From: DASUBV01 sp963822485
GTDB lineage: Bacteria; Actinomycetota; Actinomycetes; Streptosporangiales; Streptosporangiaceae
Direction of reading: 5' to 3'
DNA: 64,000 nucleotides
Assembly: GCA_963822485.1 (NCBI GenBank)
Contig: CAWGHW010000018.1
Location: 62,001 to 126,000 of the forward strand
Numbering within the stretch: the first letter of the stretch is position 1; every line of letters begins with the position of its first letter. Of the stretch, positions 1 through 7,560 are shown piece after piece. Both the position numbers and the translations under genes were made by a program. The notes below the pieces were generated by a model. That model was not told where the DNA came from and ran no database searches. It saw nothing but the letters and a program-made list of their open reading frames with translations.

Positions 1-1190
1 GCGCTGTAGGTGCGCATGGCCCTGGCCTGGTGCCTGGTCAGCGCGCCGGTGGCGATAAAGCTGGCCAGGAACGCCGCCGAGACGCAGCTCACCGCCCCGC
101 CCGCCCGGTCCAGGTAGGCCGCCATGGCGGTCCGGTAGCGGGCGGGCAGCACGGCCCAGGACACCCGCATGCCGCGGGAGAGGATCTTCGAGCTGGTCCC
201 GAAGTAGACCACCCGGTCGGCCCCGGCCGGCATGCTGCGCAGCGGTACCAGCGGCGGCACGTCGTAGCGGAACTCCCCGTCGTAGTCGTCCTCCAGCACC
301 AGGGCGTCGCGGGCCACGGCCCAGTCCAGCAGGCCGGCCCGACGGCGCACCGACATCCGGCCGCCCAGCGGGTACTGGTGGGCCGGCGTGACGTAGCAGG
401 CCCGATCGGCCGGGTCCAGCTCGGCGATCCGCAGTCCGTCGTCGTCTACCGCCACGGGGCGGACGGCGACGCCGGACTCCAGCAGCGCGAGCCGGGCCTT
501 GCCGTAGCCGGGGTCCTCGAACGCGGCCTGGCCGCCGGCCAGCCCGCAGGCGGCCGCGACCGCCCGCAGGCCGGTGGCCAGGCTGGGGAACAGGAAGATG
601 TCGTCGGGGTCGGCGGCCAGCCCGCGGGCCCGCCGCAGGTGCCCGCTGAGCTGCTCGCGCAGCCCGGCGTAGGCGGCGCCGTCACCCGGCCCGCCGCGCC
701 CGCCGTCGGCCGGCGTCCCGCCGGCCCGTGCGTCGTCGGGGTCGGCCGGCTGGCGGGCGGGCAGCGCCGCCAGCCGCAGCGCACGGGCCCAGTCCCGCGA
801 CGAGATCAGGGCCGTGTCGGCCTGGCCCGGCCGCAGGTCGAGCTCGATCCGCCCGGCCGCGTGCGGCATGGCGGTCGCCGGCGGCGGCAGCGGCGTCCCG
901 AATGCCCCGGCCCGCGCGGCCGCGCCGGCTCCGTGCTCGACATGGGTCGAGCCGCCGGGCCGGGCGACCAGGAAGCCGGCCGCCGTCAGCTCCTCGTACG
1001 CGCCCACGGCGGCGGTCCTGGACAGGCCGAAGGTCGCGGCCAGCGTGCGCGTGGACGGCAGCCGGTCGCCGTCGTGGACCTGCCCGGCCGCGATGGCCTC
1101 GATCAGTGCGTGCGCGACCTGGCTGGCCCGGGGCCCGGTCCGTCCGTTCAGAGCCAGCGTGAAGTTGACCGGCGTGGCCGCCCTGGTCAC
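1..1190 (-). CDS. MocR/PdxR-type GntR regulator with aminotransferase-like domain (C-terminus outside window)
   Basis: Read leftward from a GTG at 1190, the frame opens with a GntR winged helix (LIEAIAAGQVHDGDRLPSTR, then LSRTAAVGAYEEL) followed by a fold-type I aminotransferase domain that includes DPDDIFLFPS, EDDYDGEF and the SSKIL segment carrying the expected PLP-binding lysine. MocR proteins use PLP to sense vitamin B6 or amino compounds and act as DNA-binding regulators. About 396 residues are present; the family is usually 450-500, so the last 60 or so lie beyond base 1. No pdxST or transporter partner is visible on this side, so the target is unknown. The start is uncertain because no strong ribosome site precedes 1190 and an ATG at 1204 is out of frame. 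Confidence 0.85.
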   Translation of the reverse strand, partial: MTRAATPVNFTLALNGRTGPRASQVAHALIEAIAAGQVHDGDRLPSTRTLAATFGLSRTAAVGAYEELTAAGFLVARPGGSTHVEHGAGAAARAGAFGTPLPPPATAMPHAAGRIELDLRPGQADTALISSRDWARALRLAALPARQPADPDDARAGGTPADGGRGGPGDGAAYAGLREQLSGHLRRARGLAADPDDIFLFPSLATGLRAVAAACGLAGGQAAFEDPGYGKARLALLESGVAVRPVAVDDDGLRIAELDPADRACYVTPAHQYPLGGRMSVRRRAGLLDWAVARDALVLEDDYDGEFRYDVPPLVPLRSMPAGADRVVYFGTSSKILSRGMRVSWAVLPARYRTAMAAYLDRAGGAVSCVSAAFLASFIATGALTRHQARAMRTYS

Positions 1191-1509
1191 CCGGCACCGC
1201 TCATGAAACTGGCCCGATCCTCCGCCATAGCCCCGCCCCTCAGCCAGAACCAGTATGTGCCCGGCGCTAACCTCCCGCCACTCCGCCCACGTCCGCCCCC
1301 CCGCCCGCAACCGTTCCCGGCCGGACATGTCCCAGCAGGACCGATTCCCAGCCACACCCGTTTCCGGCCGGATCCCGCTCCGGGCCAGACCTGCTCGGCC
1401 ACCCTCTGGGCGTCGGCTTACTCCCACCCGTTCCACGCACAGCTCGGCCCCCGCGACTTGCTCCAGTCCCGCCATCTCCGAGCACGATGATCTTGCGCAG
1501 TCCGGGCCA

Positions 1510-1568
1510 GCGTCACCGGTGGCCCTGTGGTGCTGCTCTAGCGTCACCAGTGGCCCAGCGGTGCTGCT
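1510..1568. repeat. Two tandem copies of a 28-base GCGTCACC...GGTGCTGCT repeat
   Basis: Copies at 1510-1537 and 1541-1568 begin GCGTCACC and end GGTGCTGCT with a few mismatches between. The same unit reappears at 11282-11309 and, inverted, at 11312-11339, so this is a dispersed intergenic repeat rather than a local duplication. Confidence 0.75.
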
Positions 1569-1623
1569 AGGCACCCCGTCCAAGCCTCCGCCAAACCCGA
1601 TGATCTTGGTCTGGCCTCGGTCG

Positions 1624-1683
1624 AACGACGTGGTTGTTGCTCCGACGTCGTTCCAGCGACGTGGTTGAAACAACCACGTCGTT
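1624..1683. repeat. Inverted repeat of the ACGTGGTTGTTGCT family
   Basis: Perfect 15-base arms AACGACGTGGTTGTT (1624-1638) and its complement (1669-1683) flank a nested hairpin with 11-base arms CGACGTGGTTG and a 3-base loop at 1657-1681. The core ACGTGGTTGTTGCTC recurs near 11098 and, inverted, near 11196. Confidence 0.8.
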
Positions 1684-1812
1684 CAGCGCCGCGCTGGGCT
1701 GGTGCAGGCGATGCGTGTAGTGACGATGGGACGGATGTGGCGGGCCGGCCAGGCGCCGGCCGCCCGCGATGGGCTGGCCGGGCGGCCGGTGCCGAGCCGA
1801 TCGAGCTATAAC

Positions 1813-1853
1813 TTGAAACGAGCGCGCCGGCGACGTAGCCTGTCGATATATCG
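1813..1853 (+). promoter_or_regulatory. Probable promoter and palindrome before the PadR gene
   Basis: TTGAAA (1813-1818) and TAGCCT (1836-1841) are 17 bases apart, a fair sigma-70 type match. A perfect palindrome CGATATATCG (1844-1853) follows, near where transcription would begin. PadR proteins commonly repress themselves, so this is a plausible autoregulatory operator (inference). Confidence 0.5.
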
Positions 1854-1882
1854 TGATCGTATCGCGAGAGGACGGAAGTGCG

Positions 1883-2641
1883 ATGGTGGCAGCAGCCTGG
1901 AGCGCAGACGACATCGACTGCGGCTTCCTGTTCCATAGTGCGGGTGACCTGCTGGGGCACCTCCGGCGCGGACTGCGGGCCATGGCCGGCGAGAGCTCGC
2001 GCAGCGAGTGGCGCGGCGGGCCGTTCGAGTGGAAGCTTGGCGGCCGGCGGGGTCACGGGCAGTGGGGCGGTGGCTTCGGCGGCTGGTGGCCGGGACCGCC
2101 GGGTGGGCCCGGTCAGCCGCGGGGGCCCAAGGCCAGCCGCGGTGACGTGCGGGCCGCGATCCTGGCCCTGCTCCGCGAGGGCCCGCTCAACGGCTACCAG
2201 ATCATGTCCGAGATCGAGGAGCGCACCAACGGCGCCTGGCGGCCCAGCCCCGGCGCGGTCTACCCGGCCCTCCAGGCGCTGGCCGATGAGGGGCTGATCG
2301 CGGGTGAGGAGTCAGCCGGCCGGCGCACGTTCGGCCTGACCGACGCGGGGCGCGAGTACGTCGAGCGCAATCCGGACATGGCCCGCGGCACCTGGGAGTC
2401 GGCTGAGCAGCAGGAGGCCTGGCAGGTACCCGGCCTGTTTGCCGAGGCGGCCCGGCTCGGAGGCGGCATCATGCAGATCTCGCACGCCGGCACCCCGGCC
2501 CAGGTCCGGGCGGCCGAGCGGCTGCTCGAGCGGACCCGGCGGGAGCTGTACCGGATCCTGGCCGACGACAACGACGAGGACGACGTCGCTGACGACCCGG
2601 ACCAGGACGCACGGGACGCACGGGACGCACGGGACATCTAG
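1883..2641 (+). CDS. PadR-family transcriptional regulator
   Basis: A 252-residue protein with a PadR winged helix at about residues 80-160: RGDVRAAILALLREGPLNGYQIM, the PSPGAVYPALQALADEGLI recognition region, then RRTFGLTDAGREYV. The roughly 80-residue N-terminal extension is rich in Gly, Trp and Pro, and the C-terminal tail is acidic (DDNDEDDVADDPDQD). PadR proteins repress transporters or stress genes in response to small molecules. I chose the ATG at 1883 because GGACGGAAG precedes it; the in-frame ATG at 1853 lies inside the palindrome without a ribosome site, and 1982 is a third option. The DUF1707 gene follows after 14 bases and is probably co-transcribed and controlled. Confidence 0.88.
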   Translation: MVAAAWSADDIDCGFLFHSAGDLLGHLRRGLRAMAGESSRSEWRGGPFEWKLGGRRGHGQWGGGFGGWWPGPPGGPGQPRGPKASRGDVRAAILALLREGPLNGYQIMSEIEERTNGAWRPSPGAVYPALQALADEGLIAGEESAGRRTFGLTDAGREYVERNPDMARGTWESAEQQEAWQVPGLFAEAARLGGGIMQISHAGTPAQVRAAERLLERTRRELYRILADDNDEDDVADDPDQDARDARDARDI

Positions 2642-2655
2642 GAGGGGCTGGAACG

Positions 2656-2964
2656 ATGAGCAACGATCGGATCCGGGTGTCCGACGCCGACCGGGAGCGG
2701 GTGACAGCGCGGCTGCGCGATCACTACGCCGAGGGCCGGCTGTCGGCCGAGGAGATGGAAGAGCGGATCACGGCCGCGCTGAACGCGAAGACCGTCGGCG
2801 ACCTGCGCCAGGTCATGGCCGACCTGCCCGACCCCGAGCCGGCCGGGGCCAGCGGTCCGGGCGGCCGGCTCGGGCCGGCGCGCCGATGGCGGCGGGCTGG
2901 GCCGGGCCGGGCTGGGCCGGACCCGGCTGGGGCGCGCCGGGCCGGCGGGGCCGGGGACCGGTGA
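2656..2964 (+). CDS. DUF1707 (SHOCT-like) domain protein, N-terminal half of a split gene
   Basis: Residues 1-60 match the DUF1707 pattern: IRVSDADRERVTARLRDHYAEG, LSAEEMEERI, then LRQVMADLP. This domain is normally the N-terminal head of a small actinobacterial membrane protein. Here the reading frame becomes a low-complexity Arg/Gly/Pro tail after about residue 70 and stops at 2962-2964, while the expected Trp/Gly linker and membrane segments continue in another frame from 2886 or 2964. AGGAGG precedes the start by 9 bases. Either a single-base slip near 2850-2885 split one gene, or two genes are coupled through the TGATG at 2962-2966. Confidence 0.75.
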   Translation: MSNDRIRVSDADRERVTARLRDHYAEGRLSAEEMEERITAALNAKTVGDLRQVMADLPDPEPAGASGPGGRLGPARRWRRAGPGRAGPDPAGARRAGGAGDR

Positions 2965-3197
2965 TGGTCCGCCGGGGGCCGCGGCTGCTGCCGCTGGCGC
3001 TCGTCCTGCTGGTCGCGGCGGTCGCGATCCCCGGCGCGGGCTTCGTGCTGTTCGCGTTCTTCAAGATCGTGCTGCTGCTCTGGCTGGTGGCCTGCCTGGC
3101 CGGGATGTTCGCGGCGGCCCGGTTCGCCCGCCGGGTGCGGCGGCAGTGGCGCGACGGCGACGGCCCGTACTTTCACCAGCACCGCTGGGACGTCTAG
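2964..3197 (+). CDS. Membrane-anchor partner (C-terminal half) of the DUF1707 protein
   Basis: From the ATG at 2964 this frame encodes about 77 residues with two hydrophobic segments (LLPLALVLLVAAVAIPGAGF and IVLLLWLVACLAGMFAAARF) and a basic/aromatic tail ending HQHRWDV. In the same frame upstream (ATG 2886) is a GWAGPGWAGPGWG linker typical of DUF1707 membrane proteins, which suggests the head at 2656 and this part were originally one protein. The ATG overlaps the stop of the upstream frame (TGATG), so translation coupling is possible even if the split is genuine. Function is unknown; it likely places the DUF1707 head at the membrane. Confidence 0.65.
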   Translation: MVRRGPRLLPLALVLLVAAVAIPGAGFVLFAFFKIVLLLWLVACLAGMFAAARFARRVRRQWRDGDGPYFHQHRWDV

Positions 3198-3219
3198 CGG
3201 TGGTCGTGCGCTCGGCTGA

Positions 3220-3732
3220 TCACGTCGCGGCTCCGGCCCTCGCGCTGTCCGGCAGCAGGGCCAGGAGCTGCCGCGTGTGGCCGGGCAGTTCCATGTCCGC
3301 CAGGCCGGTGAGGATGTCCCGCAGCGGCAGCGACTGATCGAGCAGCAGGGTGTCGCGGGACAGCAGCCGGGTCGGCACCATCGCGGCGAGCTCGGCCTCG
3401 CTCAGTGCCGGGCCGGCGAGCGCGCACAGCGCCTCGGCCTGGTGGCGGATGCGGTCCCGGAGCCCGGTGTTGCCGCCGGCCAGCGCGATGGCGCGGTCGA
3501 TGGTCCAGGTGTCCTGCGCCACGCGGTTGTCGTAGGTGGTGTTGGCGCCCGCGGTGACTTCGGACACGGCGGCGATGGTGCCGGCGCCGATGAGGGCGAC
3601 GTGGGCCAGGATCTGGTCGGCGTTCCACTCGCCGGGCGGCGCGGGCAGGCCGGGGCCGCCGGCGTCGGCCACGGTGGCGGCGGCGTCCAGCAGCGCGCGG
3701 TAGGCGTCCCGCAGCGGGATGGTGTCCAGCAA
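3220..3732 (-). CDS. DinB/maleylpyruvate isomerase-like protein
   Basis: A 170-residue helical protein with the DinB-superfamily signature GEWNADQILAHVALI near residues 34-48, where the His belongs to the usual metal site; the rest (DRAIALAGGNTGLRDRI, PLRDILTGLADMELPGH) fits the four-helix bundle. DinB/YfiT/MDMPI proteins are metal- and often thiol-dependent (bacillithiol or mycothiol) transferases or isomerases; the substrate here cannot be read. It lies 45 bases downstream of the ArsR-SRPBCC gene on the same strand and probably shares its transcript. A pairing of SRPBCC and DinB proteins suggests a small-molecule response unit (inference). Confidence 0.72.
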   Translation of the reverse strand: MLDTIPLRDAYRALLDAAATVADAGGPGLPAPPGEWNADQILAHVALIGAGTIAAVSEVTAGANTTYDNRVAQDTWTIDRAIALAGGNTGLRDRIRHQAEALCALAGPALSEAELAAMVPTRLLSRDTLLLDQSLPLRDILTGLADMELPGHTRQLLALLPDSARAGAAT

Positions 3733-3777
3733 GGTCAGCTCCTTCAGTGGCGGGGGACGGTGACGGCGGCCGTCGTC

Positions 3778-4581
3778 TCAGGCATGCGCGCTGTCCATCT
3801 CCCAGGGCGCCTGCGGGAGGACCTCACCGGTCTCCAGCAGCGACTTGAGGTTGGCCAGCACGGCCGGCCAGCCGCGCGAGATGCCGCCCAGCATCTCCCG
3901 GTTGGGCAGGTTCTCGTGGGTCACGGTGAGGCGGACGATGTCCTGGTGCGGCTCGATGAGAAAGGTCACCACCGACGGTTCCCTGACCTCGCCGGGGGAG
4001 TCGTCGAAGGTGATGACCAGCTCCGATGGGGGCTCGGTCTTGATCACCTGGCCGACGACATCGACGATGCCTGAGCCGTCGGCCCGCCGGTGCTCCCAGG
4101 TCGAGCCCGGCTGCCAGTCCGAGACGTTGGCGTGGCCCCAGAAGCGCGCCGTCAGGTCGGCGTCGGTCAGGGCCTGCCACACCTGCTCCGCGCTGGCCCG
4201 GATGTAGGTGACATAGACGTAGGCGGGCACGGACGTGGGTCCGTCGGTCATGGCGTACTCCTCTGCCTGGTTCTTGATGGCACTGATCGCCCGCAGGCGC
4301 GGCTGGTCGAACCCCGAGATCCAGCGCTCCTCGATGTCGTGGATCGGCACCGGGTTGAGGTAGTGCAGCCGCTCCCGGCCGCGCCGCACGACGGTCACGA
4401 GGCTGGCCCGCTCGAGGATGTCGAGATGCTGGGTCGCCGACTGGCGCGCCATGTTCAGGCGGGTGCACAGCTCGGTCAGGGTCTGGCCGTTGTGCTCGCG
4501 CAGCCGGTCGAGCAGGAGGCGCCGGGTCGGGTCGGCCAGCGCCTTGAAGACCGAGTCCATCGCTCTAGGTTCGAGGTCCAC
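3778..4581 (-). CDS. ArsR-family regulator fused to an SRPBCC (AHSA1-like) domain
   Basis: Residues about 8-95 form an ArsR winged helix (MDSVFKALADPTRRLLLDRL, LTELCTRLNMARQSATQHLDIL, VTVVRRGRERLHYLNP). Residues about 115-260 form a START/SRPBCC ligand cavity (YVYVTYIRASAEQVWQALTD, FWGHANVSDWQPGSTWEHR, GISRGWPAVLANLKSLLETG). ArsR proteins are usually about 110 residues; this is a single 267-residue fusion of sensor and hydrophobic-ligand domain, a known actinobacterial arrangement. The start is GTG 4581 or ATG 4560; neither has a good ribosome site. A perfect 20-base palindrome (4591-4610) lies immediately upstream, so it probably represses itself and the DinB gene. Confidence 0.9.
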   Translation of the reverse strand: MDLEPRAMDSVFKALADPTRRLLLDRLREHNGQTLTELCTRLNMARQSATQHLDILERASLVTVVRRGRERLHYLNPVPIHDIEERWISGFDQPRLRAISAIKNQAEEYAMTDGPTSVPAYVYVTYIRASAEQVWQALTDADLTARFWGHANVSDWQPGSTWEHRRADGSGIVDVVGQVIKTEPPSELVITFDDSPGEVREPSVVTFLIEPHQDIVRLTVTHENLPNREMLGGISRGWPAVLANLKSLLETGEVLPQAPWEMDSAHA

Positions 4582-4590
4582 GGCTCCATT

Positions 4591-4610
4591 ATGCAGGTAA
4601 TTACCTGCAT
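4591..4610. promoter_or_regulatory. Perfect 20-bp palindromic operator (ArsR-type)
   Basis: ATGCAGGTAATTACCTGCAT is perfectly self-complementary, lies 10 bases before the GTG start of the ArsR-SRPBCC gene and 80 bases before the divergent monooxygenase gene. Its length and position fit the binding site of the adjacent ArsR protein. Confidence 0.75.
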
Positions 4611-4654
4611 GACGTCAAGGCGAGATCAGGGAGACCGGCTGTTGTTTATCTATG

Positions 4655-4682
4655 ACTTGTGGTAACTGTTACTTGTGGTAAC
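4655..4682. promoter_or_regulatory. Two perfect direct repeats before the monooxygenase gene
   Basis: ACTTGTGGTAAC occurs at 4655-4666 and 4671-4682, a 16-base period, with GTTAC/GTAAC dyads around them. They end nine bases before the ATG at 4691, so they likely form an operator or the promoter core of the monooxygenase-SDR operon. The cognate regulator is not evident. Confidence 0.6.
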
Positions 4683-4690
4683 ATCAAGCC

Positions 4691-6547
4691 ATGGACGAGC
4701 AGGGGTACGCCGGGCCGGCCACACTCGCGATCGGGGACGACCGCTACGAGGTCCGGGTGGAGCTGCGGGGCGTGTTCCAGCCCATCGACGGCCGTTTTCA
4801 CTGGTACGGGCGGGTCGCCGCGGATGACGGCCTGGCCGCCGCGCTCGGCCCGGCCAGGGCGGCCGGGACGCTGACCACGCCCGAGGGCCAGGCGGCCTGC
4901 GAGGTGTCCGACCCCGACCCGTGGCAGCGCTACCGGGTCAGCGGCCGGTCCACGCCCCCGTTCGCGGTCACCACCGACCTCCCGCCCGAGGAGGACGAGC
5001 GCATCGAGCCCGACGAGGCCACCGAGGCCACCGCGGCCACCGCGGCCGGCCAGCCCGCCGCCAGCGACCAGGGCCACGTCCGGGTCGCGATCATCGGCAC
5101 CGGATTCGGCGGCCTGGCGGCGGGCATCGCGCTGCTGCGCTCGGGCCGCCGCGACTTCGTCATCCTGGAGCGGGCCGACTCGGTCGGCGGCACCTGGCGG
5201 GACAACACCTATCCGGGCTGCGCCTGCGACGTGCCCTCGCACCTGTACTCGTTCTCGTACGCGCCCAACCCGGCCTGGTCGCGGAGCTTCTCGCCGCAGC
5301 CGGAGATCCGCCGCTACCTGGAGGACGTCACCGACGACTACGGGCTGCGCCGCCACATCCGGTTCGGCACCGAGGTCAACGAGGCTCGCTGGGACGCCGT
5401 CGCGGCGCGCTGGCGGCTGTCGACCAGCCGGGGCGCGCTGAGCGCGGACGTGCTGGTCTCGGCGGCCGGGCCGCTGTCGGCGCCGGCGCTGCCCGACGTC
5501 TCGGGCCTGGACACGTTCCCCGGCGAGGTCTTCCACTCGGCGCGCTGGAACCACGACTACGACCTGGCCGGCCAGCGGGTCGCGGTGGTCGGCACGGGGG
5601 CGTCGGCCATCCAGATCGTGCCCGCGATCCAGCCCGTGGTCAGCGAGCTGACGCTGTTCCAGCGCACCCCGGCCTGGATCATGCCGCGCCGGGACCACCG
5701 GATCAGCGGGCCGGAGCACTGGCTGTACCGGCACGTCCCGGTGACCCAGCGGCTGGCCCGGACGGCCCTGCACGTGAGCCGGGAGGCGCTGGTCGGCGCG
5801 TTCACCCGGCGGCCCGCCCGGATGCGGGCCGCGCAGCGGCTGGCGCTGGCCCACCTGACCCGGTCGGTGCCGGACCCGGACCTGCGCCGGGCGCTGACCC
5901 CGGACTACGTCATGGGCTGCAAGCGGATCCTGCTGTCCAGCGACTTCTATCCCGCGCTGGCCCGGCCCGGCGTGCGGCTGGTCACCTCCGGCCTGGCCAA
6001 GGTGGACGGCAGCACGCTGATCGCCCAGGACGGCACCGCGACCGAGGCCGACGTGCTGATCCTGGCCACCGGCTTCCACGCCATCGACATGCCGCTGGCC
6101 GCCCGCATCTACGGCCGCGACGGCGTCACCCTGGCCCGGGCCTGGGGCGACGACATGCGGGCCCTGCGCGGCACCAGCGTGGCCGGGTTCCCGAACCTGT
6201 GCCTGATCATCGGCCCGAACACGGGCCTCGGCCACAACTCCATGATCCACATCATTGAGGCCCAGGTCGGCTACCTGACCGACTACCTCGCGACCCTCGA
6301 CCGGCTGGACGCCGCCGCCCTGGACGCCAGGGCCGGCGCGCAGCAGCGGTGGTGCGCGGACATCGAGCGGCGGATGGGCCGCACGGTCTGGGCCACTGGC
6401 GGCTGCGTGAGCTGGTACCTCAACGCCGCGGGCCGCAACCCGACGCTGTGGCCGGGCTCGATCCGGGAGTTCCGCCGGGCCACCCGCCGCGTCGACCTCA
6501 GCGAATACGACGTACTGCGCACGAATTCACCAAGGAGCTCAGCATGA
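4691..6547 (+). CDS. DUF4873-fused flavin-containing (Baeyer-Villiger type) monooxygenase
   Basis: A 618-residue two-part protein. Residues 1-110 are a DUF4873-like beta domain (YEVRVELRGVFQPIDGRFHWYGRV). From about residue 130 a class B flavoprotein monooxygenase follows: FAD Rossmann motif VAIIGTGFGGLAAG, GGTWRDNTYPGCACDVPSH, the Baeyer-Villiger fingerprint FPGEVFHSARW at about 275, the NADPH motif VVGTGASA at about 300, and LATGFHAIDMP. Members insert oxygen next to ketones or oxidise heteroatoms using NADPH and O2. There is no Shine-Dalgarno before 4691, so translation may be leaderless. The stop overlaps the start of the SDR gene (ATGA), indicating a two-gene operon that interconverts alcohol/ketone and ester (inference). 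Confidence 0.9.
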   Translation: MDEQGYAGPATLAIGDDRYEVRVELRGVFQPIDGRFHWYGRVAADDGLAAALGPARAAGTLTTPEGQAACEVSDPDPWQRYRVSGRSTPPFAVTTDLPPEEDERIEPDEATEATAATAAGQPAASDQGHVRVAIIGTGFGGLAAGIALLRSGRRDFVILERADSVGGTWRDNTYPGCACDVPSHLYSFSYAPNPAWSRSFSPQPEIRRYLEDVTDDYGLRRHIRFGTEVNEARWDAVAARWRLSTSRGALSADVLVSAAGPLSAPALPDVSGLDTFPGEVFHSARWNHDYDLAGQRVAVVGTGASAIQIVPAIQPVVSELTLFQRTPAWIMPRRDHRISGPEHWLYRHVPVTQRLARTALHVSREALVGAFTRRPARMRAAQRLALAHLTRSVPDPDLRRALTPDYVMGCKRILLSSDFYPALARPGVRLVTSGLAKVDGSTLIAQDGTATEADVLILATGFHAIDMPLAARIYGRDGVTLARAWGDDMRALRGTSVAGFPNLCLIIGPNTGLGHNSMIHIIEAQVGYLTDYLATLDRLDAAALDARAGAQQRWCADIERRMGRTVWATGGCVSWYLNAAGRNPTLWPGSIREFRRATRRVDLSEYDVLRTNSPRSSA

Positions 6548-7503
6548 GCGAGCGCATCACCACTCAGACCACCACCCCGGCCACCACGCGGACCAGGGTC
6601 ACCTCCTTCACCCTCCCGTACAGCCTGAGCGGCAAGACCGCCGTGGTCACCGGCGCGGCCCGCGGCATCGGCGCCGCCGTGGCCCTGGGCCTGGCCCGGC
6701 GCGGCGCGCAGGTCGCGCTGGTCGGGCTGGAGCCCGACGAGCTGGCCGCCACCACGGCCCGCTGCGCCTGGTACGCCCCGGCCAGGGCCTGGACCGCCGA
6801 CGTCACCGACCGCGAGCGCATGACGGAGGTCGCGGCGGAGATCGCCGCCTACTTCGGGCAGATCGACATCGTCGTGGCCAACGCCGGGATCGCCATCGGC
6901 GGCCTGTTCGCCGACTCCGACCCGGTGGCCTTCGACCGGGTCATCGAGGTCAACCTGCTCGGCTCGGTGGCCACCGCCCGGGCGTTCCTGCCCGCGCTGA
7001 CCGCGGCCCGCGGCTACTTCCTCCAGGTCGCCTCCCTGGCCGCCCTCGTCCCGGCGCCGCTGATGGCCGCCTACTGCGCCAGCAAGGCCGGCGTCGAGGC
7101 GTTCGCGCACGCGCTGCGGGCCGAGGTCGCCCCGCGCGGCGTGGACGTCGGCGTGGCCTACCTGACCTGGACCGACACCGACATGGTCCGGGCCGCCGAC
7201 GCCGACGAGGTGCTCGGCCAGATGCGGGCCCGGCTGCCCTGGCCGGCCAACCAGACCGCGCCGCTGGAGCCCGCCGTGGAGCGGCTGGTGGCCGGCATCA
7301 GCCGCCGGGCGGCGTTCGTGTACGGCCAGCCGTGGATCCGCGGGCTCCAGTGGCTGCCGCGCGTGGCCCTGCCCGCGGCCATCGCCCGCCGCGGCCCCCG
7401 CGAGGTCGGCCAGCTCGACGGCGCGCTGCGCGCCGCCACCCCGAGCCGGCGCCCCCTCGGCCCCGGCGGCCGCGCCGCGTCCGCGCCCGCCCCGGCCCAC
7501 TAG
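6544..7503 (+). CDS. Short-chain dehydrogenase/reductase, coupled to the monooxygenase
   Basis: A 319-residue classical SDR: cofactor motif TGAARGIG at about residues 38-45, NAGIAIGG, catalytic Ser in QVASLAALVP and Tyr/Lys in YCASKAG. It starts at ATG 6544, preceded by AAGGAG and overlapping the upstream stop by four bases, so it is translationally coupled to the monooxygenase. The C-terminus carries an extra 60 residues (FVYGQPWIRGLQWLPR...) as in SDRs paired with flavin monooxygenases. It probably supplies or removes the ketone used by its partner; the substrate is unknown. Confidence 0.92.
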   Translation: MSERITTQTTTPATTRTRVTSFTLPYSLSGKTAVVTGAARGIGAAVALGLARRGAQVALVGLEPDELAATTARCAWYAPARAWTADVTDRERMTEVAAEIAAYFGQIDIVVANAGIAIGGLFADSDPVAFDRVIEVNLLGSVATARAFLPALTAARGYFLQVASLAALVPAPLMAAYCASKAGVEAFAHALRAEVAPRGVDVGVAYLTWTDTDMVRAADADEVLGQMRARLPWPANQTAPLEPAVERLVAGISRRAAFVYGQPWIRGLQWLPRVALPAAIARRGPREVGQLDGALRAATPSRRPLGPGGRAASAPAPAH

Positions 7504-7560
7504 AGGGCCGCCGGCCCCGGCCGGAAACTAGCGCGCCGTCAGACCGCGGCCGATGGAACA

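Larger units (their letters stand above)
1205..1812. other. Intergenic region with repeat units, no credible gene
   Basis: This roughly 600-base gap between the MocR regulator and the PadR promoter shows no open frame with protein-like composition. Its recognisable content is two sets of short repeats (1510-1568 and 1624-1683), which recur in the spacer near 11.1-11.3 kb. The rest is GC-rich sequence in which I see nothing. Confidence 0.6.

Noticed and set aside
30..1490. 486-codon plus-strand frame over the MocR gene
   Set aside because: Arg/Gly/Pro-rich shadow frame; the minus-strand product has clear GntR and aminotransferase features.
4646..6250. 534-codon minus-strand frame opposite the monooxygenase
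   Set aside because: Antisense shadow of a gene with intact FAD and Baeyer-Villiger motifs; composition has no protein-like hydrophobic pattern.
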